Shown piece after piece: positions 8,241 to 16,649 of a stretch of DNA of 64,000 nt. Each line of letters opens with the position of its first letter. Within the stretch, counting starts at the first letter, position 1. The notes beneath the pieces are model-generated. The model was not told the origin of the DNA and did not search any database. It was given only the letters and a program-made list of their open reading frames with translations. The stretch is from CALAGJ01 sp964293305. Lineage in GTDB: Bacteria; Bacteroidota; Bacteroidia; Chitinophagales; Chitinophagaceae. Both the position numbers and the translations under genes were made by a program. The stretch lies in assembly GCA_964293305.1 (NCBI GenBank), contig CAXYYO010000001.1, forward strand, positions 193,778 through 257,777, read 5' to 3'.

Positions 8241-9425
8241 ATGAGTACAAAGCAGGTTTACATTATGAGTGCTGTACGCACCCCATTGGGAAGTTTTGGA
8301 GGAAGTTTAAAAGATTTTACAGCCACTCAGCTTGGTTCTATTGCTATAAAAGGGGCCATAGAGAAAGCTGGCTTGCAGCTTACAGATGTACAAGAAGTAA
8401 TTATGGGCTGCGTTATACAGGCCAACTTAGGTCAGGCACCTGCCCGTCAGGCTGCAAAATTTGCAGGGCTTCCGGATAGTGTTATTGCAACTACAGTCAA
8501 TAAAGTATGTGCCAGTGGCATGAAAGCCATAGCTCAAGCTGCACAAAGCATTTTGCTGGGAGATGCCGATGTGATAGTAGCTGGTGGTATGGAGAGCATG
8601 AGCAATGTGCCTTTTTATATCAACAACATGCGGTGGGGAAATAAATATGGAAATACTGTGGTAACTGACGGTTTGGCAAAAGATGGTCTAACAGATGTAT
8701 ATCATAATTATGCAATGGGCAATGCAGCAGATTTATGTGCCAAAGAATGTAATATCAGCAGAGAGGCTCAAGATGCATTTGCTGTGGAAAGTTATAAAAG
8801 AAGTCAGGCAGCAATCAATGAAGGACGTTTTGTAGATGAAATTGTACCTGTGTCAATACCACAACGCAAGGGAGACCCAATTCTTTTTTCAAAAGATGAA
8901 GAAGCATTTAGTGTAAAGTTTGATAAGATACCGGAACTAAAACCTGCATTCAGTAAAGAAGGTACTGCCACAGCTGCCAATTCAAGCACCATGAATGATG
9001 GAGCCGCAGCAGTTGTGTTAATGAGTAAAGAAAAGGCAGATGCAATGGGCTTAAAACCATTGGGGATAATACTGAGTTATGCAGATGCCGAGCAAGCACC
9101 TGAATGGTTTACAACAACACCATCTTTGGCTGTGCCAAAAGCAGTAGCAAAAGCAGGTCTTGAAATGAGAGATATTGACTTTGTAGAATTGAATGAGGCA
9201 TTTAGTGTAGTGGGTATTGCAAATATGCAAAAGATGGATTTGGATCCGGCTAAGGTAAATGTGAATGGTGGTGCTGTATCATTAGGTCATCCTTTGGGTT
9301 GTAGTGGTGCACGTATTATTGTAACACTATTGCATGTACTAAAGCAAAATAATGGAAGCATTGGTGCCGCCGGCATTTGCAATGGCGGAGGTGGAGCCAG
9401 TGCAATGGTGGTGAAGCTGGCATAA
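8241..9425 (+). CDS. Acetyl-CoA C-acetyltransferase (thiolase)
   Basis: A thiolase that either condenses two acetyl-CoA into acetoacetyl-CoA or cleaves 3-ketoacyl-CoA in fatty-acid breakdown. The 394-residue protein has the complete catalytic set: Cys90 in VCASGMK, His350 in GHPLG, and Cys380 in CNGGGG. The glycine-rich NGGAVSLGHPLGCSG stretch is intact. The start MSTKQVYIMSAVRTP fits the family; the longer form from 8172 would place the promoter box inside the gene. It stands alone, with no other beta-oxidation gene adjacent, so its direction in metabolism cannot be read from context. A decayed relative lies at 47374-47670. Confidence 0.95.
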   Translation: MSTKQVYIMSAVRTPLGSFGGSLKDFTATQLGSIAIKGAIEKAGLQLTDVQEVIMGCVIQANLGQAPARQAAKFAGLPDSVIATTVNKVCASGMKAIAQAAQSILLGDADVIVAGGMESMSNVPFYINNMRWGNKYGNTVVTDGLAKDGLTDVYHNYAMGNAADLCAKECNISREAQDAFAVESYKRSQAAINEGRFVDEIVPVSIPQRKGDPILFSKDEEAFSVKFDKIPELKPAFSKEGTATAANSSTMNDGAAAVVLMSKEKADAMGLKPLGIILSYADAEQAPEWFTTTPSLAVPKAVAKAGLEMRDIDFVELNEAFSVVGIANMQKMDLDPAKVNVNGGAVSLGHPLGCSGARIIVTLLHVLKQNNGSIGAAGICNGGGGASAMVVKLA

Positions 9426-9570
9426 AATTATTTCATGGAATTGCGTCAGATAAAACATTTTCTTAGGTTTATTTTTTGATAGCTGTTATTTGAACATCTA
9501 GAGGCCAATGATTTTTGAAAGCGACATTTTTGTGTTTTTTCTTACAAGAATGTTTGCAAAAAGATAAAAA

Positions 9571-9592
9571 GGGCTGCCTTTCAAAGCAGCCC
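9571..9592 (-). terminator. Terminator of the large repeat-protein gene
   Basis: GGGCTGC (9571-9577) pairs with GCAGCCC (9586-9592) across an eight-base loop. On the minus strand the stem is followed by TTTTTATC, 17 bases after the stop of the gene at 9609-12674. Confidence 0.85.
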
Positions 9593-9608
9593 TAAACCCC
9601 CGATTTGA

Positions 9609-12600
9609 CTATTTTACTAAGATCATCTTTTTGGCATCTGTGAGTTTGCTGTCAATGATTAAGCTATAATTGTATGTGCCTGCACTAAGCGAGCCTGCTT
9701 CAATTAAAATTTGTCCATTACCCTTTTGTAAAATACTTATAGTTTTTACAACGGTACCCTGCTGGGTTGATATTTGTAGTACCGCATTTATAATATTTGT
9801 TGGAATAAAATACTTAATAACAGTATTGTTATAAAACGGATTTGGTTGATTTTGTTGCAATACAGCTTTTGAAGCTAATCCCGTGGAAGCAGTAGCAGGT
9901 GCTGTGGTTGTTGTACTATTCAATATGTTTTTGAGCTCATCAATTTGCTGTTGTAAATATTCATTTATTTTTTGCTGTTTACTGATGGTTGCTTCCATTT
10001 GATTGATTTCATCTTGTTGACTTTTTACTGTTTGCTCTAGCACTTCATTTAACTCTTGAACTGACTGTATTAATGGAATTGTAAGTAATTCATAACTGAG
10101 TGTATAATAGTCATCATCATTAGAAGGTTTATTCAAGCCATCAAAATTATATCCAGATGCTTTCATAGCAGTTTCTACTTCTTGAGCCAAAAGTCCCGTA
10201 TGAATAATGTTTTTAGAAGCTTCAAAAAATTGTGGCTGTAATGTTGCTTCATAACCAACATCTTTTTTATGCTGAAATGCATCAAACTGTTGTGTGTTAA
10301 ACTGATAGGTAACTGGTCTTAGTTTTTTTATAAAATTTAAACCAGGTACATTCTGTTTGATATTGAATTTAAATCTTTGATCGCTGGGGAATGAATACGC
10401 TACTTGACCTTCTACTTTGGTTATGGTGGTATTTCCTAATCTAATTTTATTGCTGGCTGATACTAATGCACTATTTCCTAAAGCTGTTGCATTGGTAAAA
10501 GTGGTATCAGTAAGATCTGCGGAGCTCCCAATTATGGTATTTGAAGATCCTGAACGATTATTATCACCGGCTAAGTTTCCAATAAATGTGTTATTACTTC
10601 CTGACTTATTTAATAAGCCACTGTTGTTTCCCATAAAAGTATTGTTGGCTCCTGATGTATTCGTAATTCCGGATGAGGCACCAAAGAAATTATTGTTGCT
10701 GCTCGTATTGAGATTACCAGCCCCACTACCAAATATTGAATTGTTAGACCCATTAGAATTACTCAATCCTGCTTCATCACCATAGTATGAATTTCCATTA
10801 CCGCTTGTATTGAATTCCCCACTAAGGTTTCCAGTAAAAGTATTATTGTTTCCAACTGTATTAGCCAGACCCGCTCTTGATCCCAGAAATACATTATCGC
10901 TGGCAGTTGTATTAGATTTGCCTGCATTAAAACCTAATGCAATATTGTTTGTGCCTGTACTGTTTGTAAGACCCGCAGCAGAGCCAATAAAAGTGTTGAA
11001 ACTTGCAGTTGTATTGGCACTGCCAGCACTAAAGCCAATGAAGGTATTACTTTGGCCAGTTGTATTTGCATCGCCGGCATTGAAACCTATGATGGAGTTA
11101 TTTCCTCCTGTTGTATTAAATGCCCCTGCATTTTTGCCCATAAATACATTACCCGAACCAGAAGTGTTTTGTCTCCCTGCATCTACACCTACAAAAGTAT
11201 TATCTGATGCTAAGTTTGCTCTACCAGCATTGGCACCTATCATAGTATTATTACTAGCAACTCCATTAGATAATCCTGCAGATACTCCTATTGCAGTATT
11301 ATTGGTACCTGAGGTAGCATTAATCATGGCTTCAAAACCTATTGCTGTATTTGCTGAACCTGTTGTATTATTAAAAAGGCTTTTACTACCGATAGCGGTA
11401 TTAAAATAATTATTAGAACCATTTAGAGTCTGGTTAAACAATGCTGAGTCACCAATAGCTACTAATTTATTTCCTACTGAGGATAATTGCAAAGCACTTT
11501 TGCCAATAGCAATATTATTGGAACCAGTTGTGTTTTGGAGTAATGAGAAATGTCCTATTGCAGTATTACTATTTCCACTGTTATTGACTGACATAGATAA
11601 TCCACCCAATGCAGTATTGGCAAAACCTGTAGTGTTTTGATTGAGTGCACCAGTACCAACAGCTACATTCAGCGAGCCGCTTGTATTGTTTAGCATAGCA
11701 TCGGCTCCAACCCCAGTGTTTTGAGTGCCAATTGTATTTGAAATTAGTGCAGAAGAACCCAATGCTGTATTACTTTCGCCACTTATATTTGAAAAAAGTG
11801 ACTTGAATCCGATAGCCGTATTGCCCAATCCGGAAGTATTAGATTTTAGACTACCTGAACCCACTGCGGTATTGTTACCACCCAGATTATTGTTTCTTAA
11901 GGCTTCAAATCCAATTGCTGTATTAGAGAAACCAGTAGTATTTGAGAGCAAGGATTTGCTACCAACAGCGGTATTAAAATAATTCCCTTTATTATTAATT
12001 GCCTGGCTAAATAAGGCTGAATCACCAATGGCCACCATGTTATTTCCAACTGTATTAGTTCTAAGTGAAAATGCACCTAAAGCCACATTGCTAAAACCGC
12101 TAGTATTTGAATTGCCTGATTCTTCACCTATAAAACTATTATTAGTGCCTATATTGTTGAATCCGGCCAATGTGCCCACTGAAGCACTGCGCAAACCGCC
12201 ATTGTGCATAAACCAAAGTCCATTCAAAAAAATACGGCCCTTTAGATATGCATCCCGCCAACCATTAGTTACGGAACCTAGATCTAGGGTAAAATTACTA
12301 TTTGGAGTCAATGGTTGGTTAATGGATATGGGAGCAATAAGATTGCTCAATGTTTTATTAGCGCCAACCCCGTTGCCTACTTGGCGCCAAGCAGCTCCAT
12401 CAAAAAAGTAAAAGCCTGGAGTAGCATTGGTTTGAAAAATGAGTAAGCCTGTAGCCGGGCTTAGGATTGCATCTCTTTGGCCCTTTGTCATACGTGGTGC
12501 TAGCATTCCTTTTGTGGTGCTTACCATTTCCAAAATGGCAGAAGCCACAGGGGTGTTTGTGCCAATACCGGCACTACCTGAAGTGGGAAAAATATTTTGT

Positions 12601-12674
12601 GCCCAGGTTCTGCTGTATGATGCTCCAAAGAAAAGAATGACGAAGTACAGATGTAATTTTAATTTGCGTAGCAT
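9609..12674 (-). CDS. Secreted repeat protein with S74 chaperone domain and T9SS sorting tail
   Basis: A 1021-residue predicted surface protein. The order is: signal peptide (about 1-26, ending TWAQ); a linker; about 32 copies of a 17-residue repeat of the form NTAIGxxSLxxNTTGxx (about residues 178-735), resembling the beta-roll of YadA-like adhesin heads; a chaperone-of-endosialidase domain (Peptidase S74) starting at SDQRFK with the Ser764/Lys769 pair expected for self-cleavage; a coiled coil (about 885-930); and a C-terminal domain beginning QPNPF and ending KMILVK, typical of type IX secretion cargo. S74 domains normally trimerise phage tail spikes and then cut themselves off. Start at 12674 is chosen because it puts the signal peptide at the N-terminus. 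The role is probably an adhesin or surface fibre. Confidence 0.88.
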   Translation of the reverse strand: MLRKLKLHLYFVILFFGASYSRTWAQNIFPTSGSAGIGTNTPVASAILEMVSTTKGMLAPRMTKGQRDAILSPATGLLIFQTNATPGFYFFDGAAWRQVGNGVGANKTLSNLIAPISINQPLTPNSNFTLDLGSVTNGWRDAYLKGRIFLNGLWFMHNGGLRSASVGTLAGFNNIGTNNSFIGEESGNSNTSGFSNVALGAFSLRTNTVGNNMVAIGDSALFSQAINNKGNYFNTAVGSKSLLSNTTGFSNTAIGFEALRNNNLGGNNTAVGSGSLKSNTSGLGNTAIGFKSLFSNISGESNTALGSSALISNTIGTQNTGVGADAMLNNTSGSLNVAVGTGALNQNTTGFANTALGGLSMSVNNSGNSNTAIGHFSLLQNTTGSNNIAIGKSALQLSSVGNKLVAIGDSALFNQTLNGSNNYFNTAIGSKSLFNNTTGSANTAIGFEAMINATSGTNNTAIGVSAGLSNGVASNNTMIGANAGRANLASDNTFVGVDAGRQNTSGSGNVFMGKNAGAFNTTGGNNSIIGFNAGDANTTGQSNTFIGFSAGSANTTASFNTFIGSAAGLTNSTGTNNIALGFNAGKSNTTASDNVFLGSRAGLANTVGNNNTFTGNLSGEFNTSGNGNSYYGDEAGLSNSNGSNNSIFGSGAGNLNTSSNNNFFGASSGITNTSGANNTFMGNNSGLLNKSGSNNTFIGNLAGDNNRSGSSNTIIGSSADLTDTTFTNATALGNSALVSASNKIRLGNTTITKVEGQVAYSFPSDQRFKFNIKQNVPGLNFIKKLRPVTYQFNTQQFDAFQHKKDVGYEATLQPQFFEASKNIIHTGLLAQEVETAMKASGYNFDGLNKPSNDDDYYTLSYELLTIPLIQSVQELNEVLEQTVKSQQDEINQMEATISKQQKINEYLQQQIDELKNILNSTTTTAPATASTGLASKAVLQQNQPNPFYNNTVIKYFIPTNIINAVLQISTQQGTVVKTISILQKGNGQILIEAGSLSAGTYNYSLIIDSKLTDAKKMILVK
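10430..12141 (-). repeat. Array of about 32 51-base (17-residue) coding repeats
   Basis: Inside the 9609-12674 gene the protein repeats with a 17-residue period (51 bases), with two 21-residue units and two or three of 16 residues. The first half carries xxSL or xxAL units, the second half xxAG units. Units 3-5 reappear as units 14-16, at an offset of 573 bases (for example AGCGGTATTAAAATAATT near 11394 and 11967). Confidence 0.8.
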
Positions 12675-12980
12675 TGATATTAATTTAGAATGCAAAATTG
12701 CCACGCTTAAAAATGCTTGCCTATAACCAAAAATGGGGATATTTAAAATGTTCGTTTTATTTTGTGTTATTAAGAAAATTTTCCATTTGGCAATACATTA
12801 TGAAAGGTTAAATTATGTTTAATCTTAAAATATCTTTTCAAAGAGAATGTCAAAATGAATATATCCTTTTCAAATTATCCAACATTAAAGTAATATTTGA
12901 TGTAGAACAAAGGGAGACCATTCAAACTACATTTTAATTTAGCATTCATATACTCCGACCACTTTTAGCGATACTTCATT

Positions 12981-12991
12981 GCCCGTAGGGC
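12981..12991 (+). repeat. Small dispersed hairpin, CCGTAGG core
   Basis: GCCC-GTA-GGGC, identical in its central 11 bases to the copy at 59141-59155. It is followed by an AT-rich tract. Confidence 0.5.
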
Positions 12992-13024
12992 TTATATAAA
13001 AAATGCATTTCAATATATGCCATT

Positions 13025-13036
13025 TGCCGTAAGGCA
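13025..13036 (+). repeat. Small dispersed hairpin, CCGTAAGG core
   Basis: TGCC-GTAA-GGCA, 33 bases after the previous copy and 22 bases before the GH31 start. Both are followed by TTCAATAT-like sequence (TTTCAATATA and TTCAATATTT). Confidence 0.5.
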
Positions 13037-13058
13037 TAATTCAATATTTTGCGCTGCT

Positions 13059-15440
13059 ATGGTGCAAAAATTTATGGTATGTGCAGGTTTGATGCTTTTT
13101 TCTATACTTTCTATTGCGCAGCAAAAAAACACAAATGGTGTGTGGACTTTTGAAGAAAGGGAAAACGAAATATTGTACGTTCATTTTCTTCCAAATAATT
13201 ATACCAAAAATGAAAATATAACAGGTGCTGTAATCCCTCAAAATAGCCCTACTGTGGGTGTAAAAAAGTATGTAGTAACCCAAAAGAAAAAGCGAAAAAT
13301 TTTAAACTTATCTCACTACAAAGTGGAAGTATTTGGTGATAGTTTATCTATCCATCATGCAGGAAAAAAGTATAGGCTCAGGTATCAGCTATTCGCAGAA
13401 AATAATAGGGGCTACCGCATTTATTTAGAAGATGATGAAAAGATTTTTGGTGGTGGTGAAAGAGCTTTGCCATTGAATAGGAGGGGATATAAATTTCCTT
13501 TGTATAATAATCCTTGGTATGGCTATAGTGAAGGCGCAGATGCGCTTAATTATTCTGTTCCTTTTGTTACTTCATCAAAAAAGTATGGAATTCTGTTTGA
13601 TAACGCTGCTAAAGGATATATTGACATAGGTACCACAGATAGCCGGGCAATGGATATTGCATCCTGTAGTGGTGCTTTAGATCTTTACTTGATGCCAGGT
13701 AATGATTTTCCAGAGGTATTGGCTGCATATCATTCCCTTACCGGCACCCAACCTTTACTGCCAAGATGGGCTTTGGGAAGTTTTATGAGTCGTTTTGGAT
13801 ATACTTCTGAAACCCAAGCCAAATCTATATTTCAGCAAATGAAGCAGCAGCAAATTCCTTTTGATGCGATCATCTTTGATTTATTCTGGTTTGGAGATAG
13901 TATTAAAAGAACTTTAGGAAATTTAGACTGGATAAATACGTCAAAATGGCCCAATCCTGCCGCCATGATTCATGATTTTAAAAAGGATAGTATTGAAACG
14001 ATTTTAGTTACGGAACCTTTTGTCTTGGAGGGTACAAAAAGCTATGGTGGGTTTAAAAATTACTTTGCAGTAGATAGTAATCGTAACCCATATAGACTTA
14101 CTGATTTTTATTTTGGTTATGGCGGTTTGATAGATATGTTTAGACAGGATGCAAAAGATCATTTTTGGTCATTTTATCAAAAGCAAATGGAGCAGGGTGT
14201 AGAGGGATGGTGGGGAGATTTAGGTGAACCGGAGAAACATCCTACAGACTTATTTCATAATCTAAACGATATGAACCATCAGCGGCTTTTCAGTAGCAAT
14301 GAAGTGCATAATGTGTATGGTCATAACTGGACAAAAATGTTGTATGAAAAGTATCAAACTCATTACCCCGATAAAAGATTATTTAGCTTGAATAGAAGTG
14401 GCTTTGCCGGTACCCAACGATATGGCATTGTGCCTTGGAGTGGGGATGTAAGCAGAAATTGGAGTGGGCTACGGGCACAGCTACCCATTATGCTGGGTAT
14501 GAGTATGAGTGGTGTGCCATATATACATGCTGATGCTGGAGGTTTTGCCGGTGGTGAGGGAGATTGGGATTTATATATTCGTTGGTTACAGTTTGCAGTT
14601 TATACACCTATATTCAGGCCTCATGGCACTGCTTTATATGATGTGGATCCAAATGCGTTTAGCTTTCCAAGTGAGATAGCATTAGCAGATACAAGTGTAA
14701 GAGAAAGAGCAAAACAGGCAGCTATGCTGAGGTATCGTATGCTGCCTTATAATTATTCCATATGTTATAAACAGGCTTCAAATGCGGAGCCTTTAGTAAG
14801 CCCTTTGTATTATTATTACAGTGCGGATACTGCTACTTATGCAGTGGAACAGGAGTATATGTGGGGAAGAGATTTATTAATAGCACCTGTATTGTATAAA
14901 GATGCTATAAGCGCAAAAATATATTTGCCAAAAGGGGAGTGGTATAGATGGCATGATGAACAAATAATTTATGGGGGCAATGAGGTGGAAGAGCATTTGT
15001 CTGCCAACAATATTCCCGTATTTGTGAAAGCAGGAAGTATCATACCTTTAATACCTCAAACAAAAAATATTTCAAATACCAAGGCATATAATACTGCTGA
15101 ATTGGAATGGCATTATTATGCAGGAGATGGTGGTGCACATTTTGAATTATTTGATGATGATGGCAGTGATCCGGCTTCCCTAGCCAATAAAAAATTTGAA
15201 ATAATAACTATCGATGTTAATGCAACTGAAAAAGGAATTAATTTTACTATTGATGTATCTGGGCATCCGTTTAAAAACCGACCACCTATGCGTATGCATA
15301 AGATATATTTGCATGGTATTATGGATAAATTGATTTCGGATAATGACACTTTTCCATTAATTAACCATGATGCTGGAGGTAGCTATGTTATAGCGCAAAC
15401 GACCACCGGAAAGGTTAATTTTATATTGAAAAGAAAATAG
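13059..15440 (+). CDS. Glycoside hydrolase family 31 (alpha-glucosidase type)
   Basis: A secreted or periplasmic exo-acting alpha-glycosidase. The 793-residue protein has a short signal peptide (MVQKFMVCAGLMLFSILSIAQ), a beta-sandwich N-terminal domain, a TIM barrel and C-terminal beta domains. GH31 hallmarks are present: FDLFWFGD, the nucleophile region WWGDLGEPE with Asp387, and the downstream HADAGGF and RPHG segments. I start at 13059 because the frame from 13017 would begin inside a hairpin repeat and delay the signal peptide. No SusC/SusD pair is next to it, so it is not in a classical polysaccharide-utilisation locus. Likely substrates are starch or isomalto-type oligosaccharides; this cannot be told from sequence alone. 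Confidence 0.9.
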   Translation: MVQKFMVCAGLMLFSILSIAQQKNTNGVWTFEERENEILYVHFLPNNYTKNENITGAVIPQNSPTVGVKKYVVTQKKKRKILNLSHYKVEVFGDSLSIHHAGKKYRLRYQLFAENNRGYRIYLEDDEKIFGGGERALPLNRRGYKFPLYNNPWYGYSEGADALNYSVPFVTSSKKYGILFDNAAKGYIDIGTTDSRAMDIASCSGALDLYLMPGNDFPEVLAAYHSLTGTQPLLPRWALGSFMSRFGYTSETQAKSIFQQMKQQQIPFDAIIFDLFWFGDSIKRTLGNLDWINTSKWPNPAAMIHDFKKDSIETILVTEPFVLEGTKSYGGFKNYFAVDSNRNPYRLTDFYFGYGGLIDMFRQDAKDHFWSFYQKQMEQGVEGWWGDLGEPEKHPTDLFHNLNDMNHQRLFSSNEVHNVYGHNWTKMLYEKYQTHYPDKRLFSLNRSGFAGTQRYGIVPWSGDVSRNWSGLRAQLPIMLGMSMSGVPYIHADAGGFAGGEGDWDLYIRWLQFAVYTPIFRPHGTALYDVDPNAFSFPSEIALADTSVRERAKQAAMLRYRMLPYNYSICYKQASNAEPLVSPLYYYYSADTATYAVEQEYMWGRDLLIAPVLYKDAISAKIYLPKGEWYRWHDEQIIYGGNEVEEHLSANNIPVFVKAGSIIPLIPQTKNISNTKAYNTAELEWHYYAGDGGAHFELFDDDGSDPASLANKKFEIITIDVNATEKGINFTIDVSGHPFKNRPPMRMHKIYLHGIMDKLISDNDTFPLINHDAGGSYVIAQTTTGKVNFILKRK

Positions 15441-15454
15441 ATTTTTAAAAACGA

Positions 15455-15462
15455 TATTTTTG
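15455..15462 (+). promoter_or_regulatory. -7 promoter box of fabH
   Basis: TATTTTTG fits TAnnTTTG and ends 17 bases before the ATG at 15480. No -33 TTTG at the expected distance. Confidence 0.45.
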
Positions 15463-15479
15463 AACACAAATAAGTGCAG

Positions 15480-16475
15480 ATGATTAAACTAAGAGCTGCC
15501 ATAACCGCTGTAGGCGGATATGTACCAGATAAAATACTTTCAAACAAGGATCTGGAAAAAATGGTAGACACTACAGATGCTTGGATTAAAGAACGAACCG
15601 GGATAGATGAAAGACGAATACTTGAAGATGGAAAGGGAAGTAGCGATATGGCCGTGCCGGCTATACTTCAAATATTGGAGAAAAGAAATATAGACCCATT
15701 AGATATTGATTGTATAATATGTGCTACGGTTACGCCAGATATGGTCTTTCCTGCTACCGCAAACATTATTGCAGATAAAGTGGGTGCCAAGAATAGTTTT
15801 AGTTATGATATCGGGGCTGCATGTAGTGGATTTTTATTTGCACTTTCTACTGGGGCAGCGTTTATAGAAAGTGGCAGGTATAAAAAAGTAATTGTGGTGG
15901 GGGTGGATAAAATGAGTGCTATTATTGATTATACTGACCGTGCCACTTGCATCATTTTTGGAGATGGCGCAGGTGCTGTTTTACTAGAACCTACAGAGGA
16001 GGAAATTGGCATAATGGATAGCATATTGAGAGTTGATGGCGAAGGAAGACATTACCTTCACATGAAGGCAGGAGGTTCTGTAAAACCAGCCACCGTAGAA
16101 ACAGTTTTGGCCAAGGAGCATTTTGTTTATCAGGAAGGGAAAACAGTTTTTAAATATGCTGTAGTAGGCATGGCAGATGTGAGTGCTGAATTAATGGAAA
16201 AGAATAATTTAACTGCTGATGATGTGGCTTGGCTTGTACCACACCAAGCTAATCTTCGTATTATAGATGCTACTCAAAAAAGAATGGGATTGCCACATGA
16301 AAAAGTGATGATTAATATTGAAAAATATGGCAACACCACATCTGGTACATTGCCACTATGCTTGTGGGAATGGGAAAAGCGGCTGAAGAAAGGAGATAAT
16401 ATTATTCTTTCAGCATTTGGCGGTGGATTTACTTGGGGTGCTATATGGGTAAAATGGGCCTACGACACTGTATAG
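15480..16475 (+). CDS. fabH: 3-oxoacyl-[ACP] synthase III
   Basis: Starts fatty-acid synthesis by condensing acetyl-CoA (or a branched primer) with malonyl-ACP. The 331-residue protein shows the KASIII catalytic triad: Cys in AACSGF, His in PHQANLRI and Asn in YGNTTSG, plus the C-terminal FGGGFTWG. A GTG at 15474 is in frame, but the ATG at 15480 gives the conserved MIKLRAAITAVGGYVPD start. It is 39 bases after the GH31 stop and has its own -7 box. No other fab gene is adjacent; fabI is at 34520. Some Bacteroidota carry several FabH paralogues, so this copy could serve a special primer. Confidence 0.93.
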   Translation: MIKLRAAITAVGGYVPDKILSNKDLEKMVDTTDAWIKERTGIDERRILEDGKGSSDMAVPAILQILEKRNIDPLDIDCIICATVTPDMVFPATANIIADKVGAKNSFSYDIGAACSGFLFALSTGAAFIESGRYKKVIVVGVDKMSAIIDYTDRATCIIFGDGAGAVLLEPTEEEIGIMDSILRVDGEGRHYLHMKAGGSVKPATVETVLAKEHFVYQEGKTVFKYAVVGMADVSAELMEKNNLTADDVAWLVPHQANLRIIDATQKRMGLPHEKVMINIEKYGNTTSGTLPLCLWEWEKRLKKGDNIILSAFGGGFTWGAIWVKWAYDTV

Positions 16476-16595
16476 TCGATACTTAAGTAGAGTTGGGTAC
16501 TTATTTTTAATGGATACCCTGTGGTGGCTCTTACAAACCGTTTAAAAAATAAATTCAACTCTAAGGCGTTTTATGCTGTTAAATAACTTTGATGA

Positions 16596-16626
16596 GTTGC
16601 GCAGCAATTTCAATTGATTATTTTTG
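16596..16626 (+). promoter_or_regulatory. Putative promoter of the tail-specific protease gene
   Basis: GTTG (16596-16599) and TATTTTTG (16619-16626) are exactly 19 bases apart, the spacing of the Bacteroidota consensus, with one mismatch in the -33 box. A second possible -7 box, TAACTTTG, lies at 16584-16591. Confidence 0.5.
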
Positions 16627-16649
16627 AAAATATTAAGAAATATATAAAT

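Larger units (their letters stand above)
12675..13058. other. Divergent intergenic region with two hairpin repeats
   Basis: It separates the repeat-protein gene from the GH31 gene. No coding region is credible. Two members of the CCGWAGG hairpin family lie at 12981-12991 and 13025-13036, both just before the GH31 gene. Promoters for both genes must be here, but I see no exact consensus. Confidence 0.5.

Noticed and set aside
10417..12726. Five plus-strand open frames, up to 199 codons, opposite the repeat-protein gene
   Set aside because: They mirror the 51-base periodicity of the repeat gene and encode low-complexity leucine/proline-rich strings, as expected of antisense reading of repeats.
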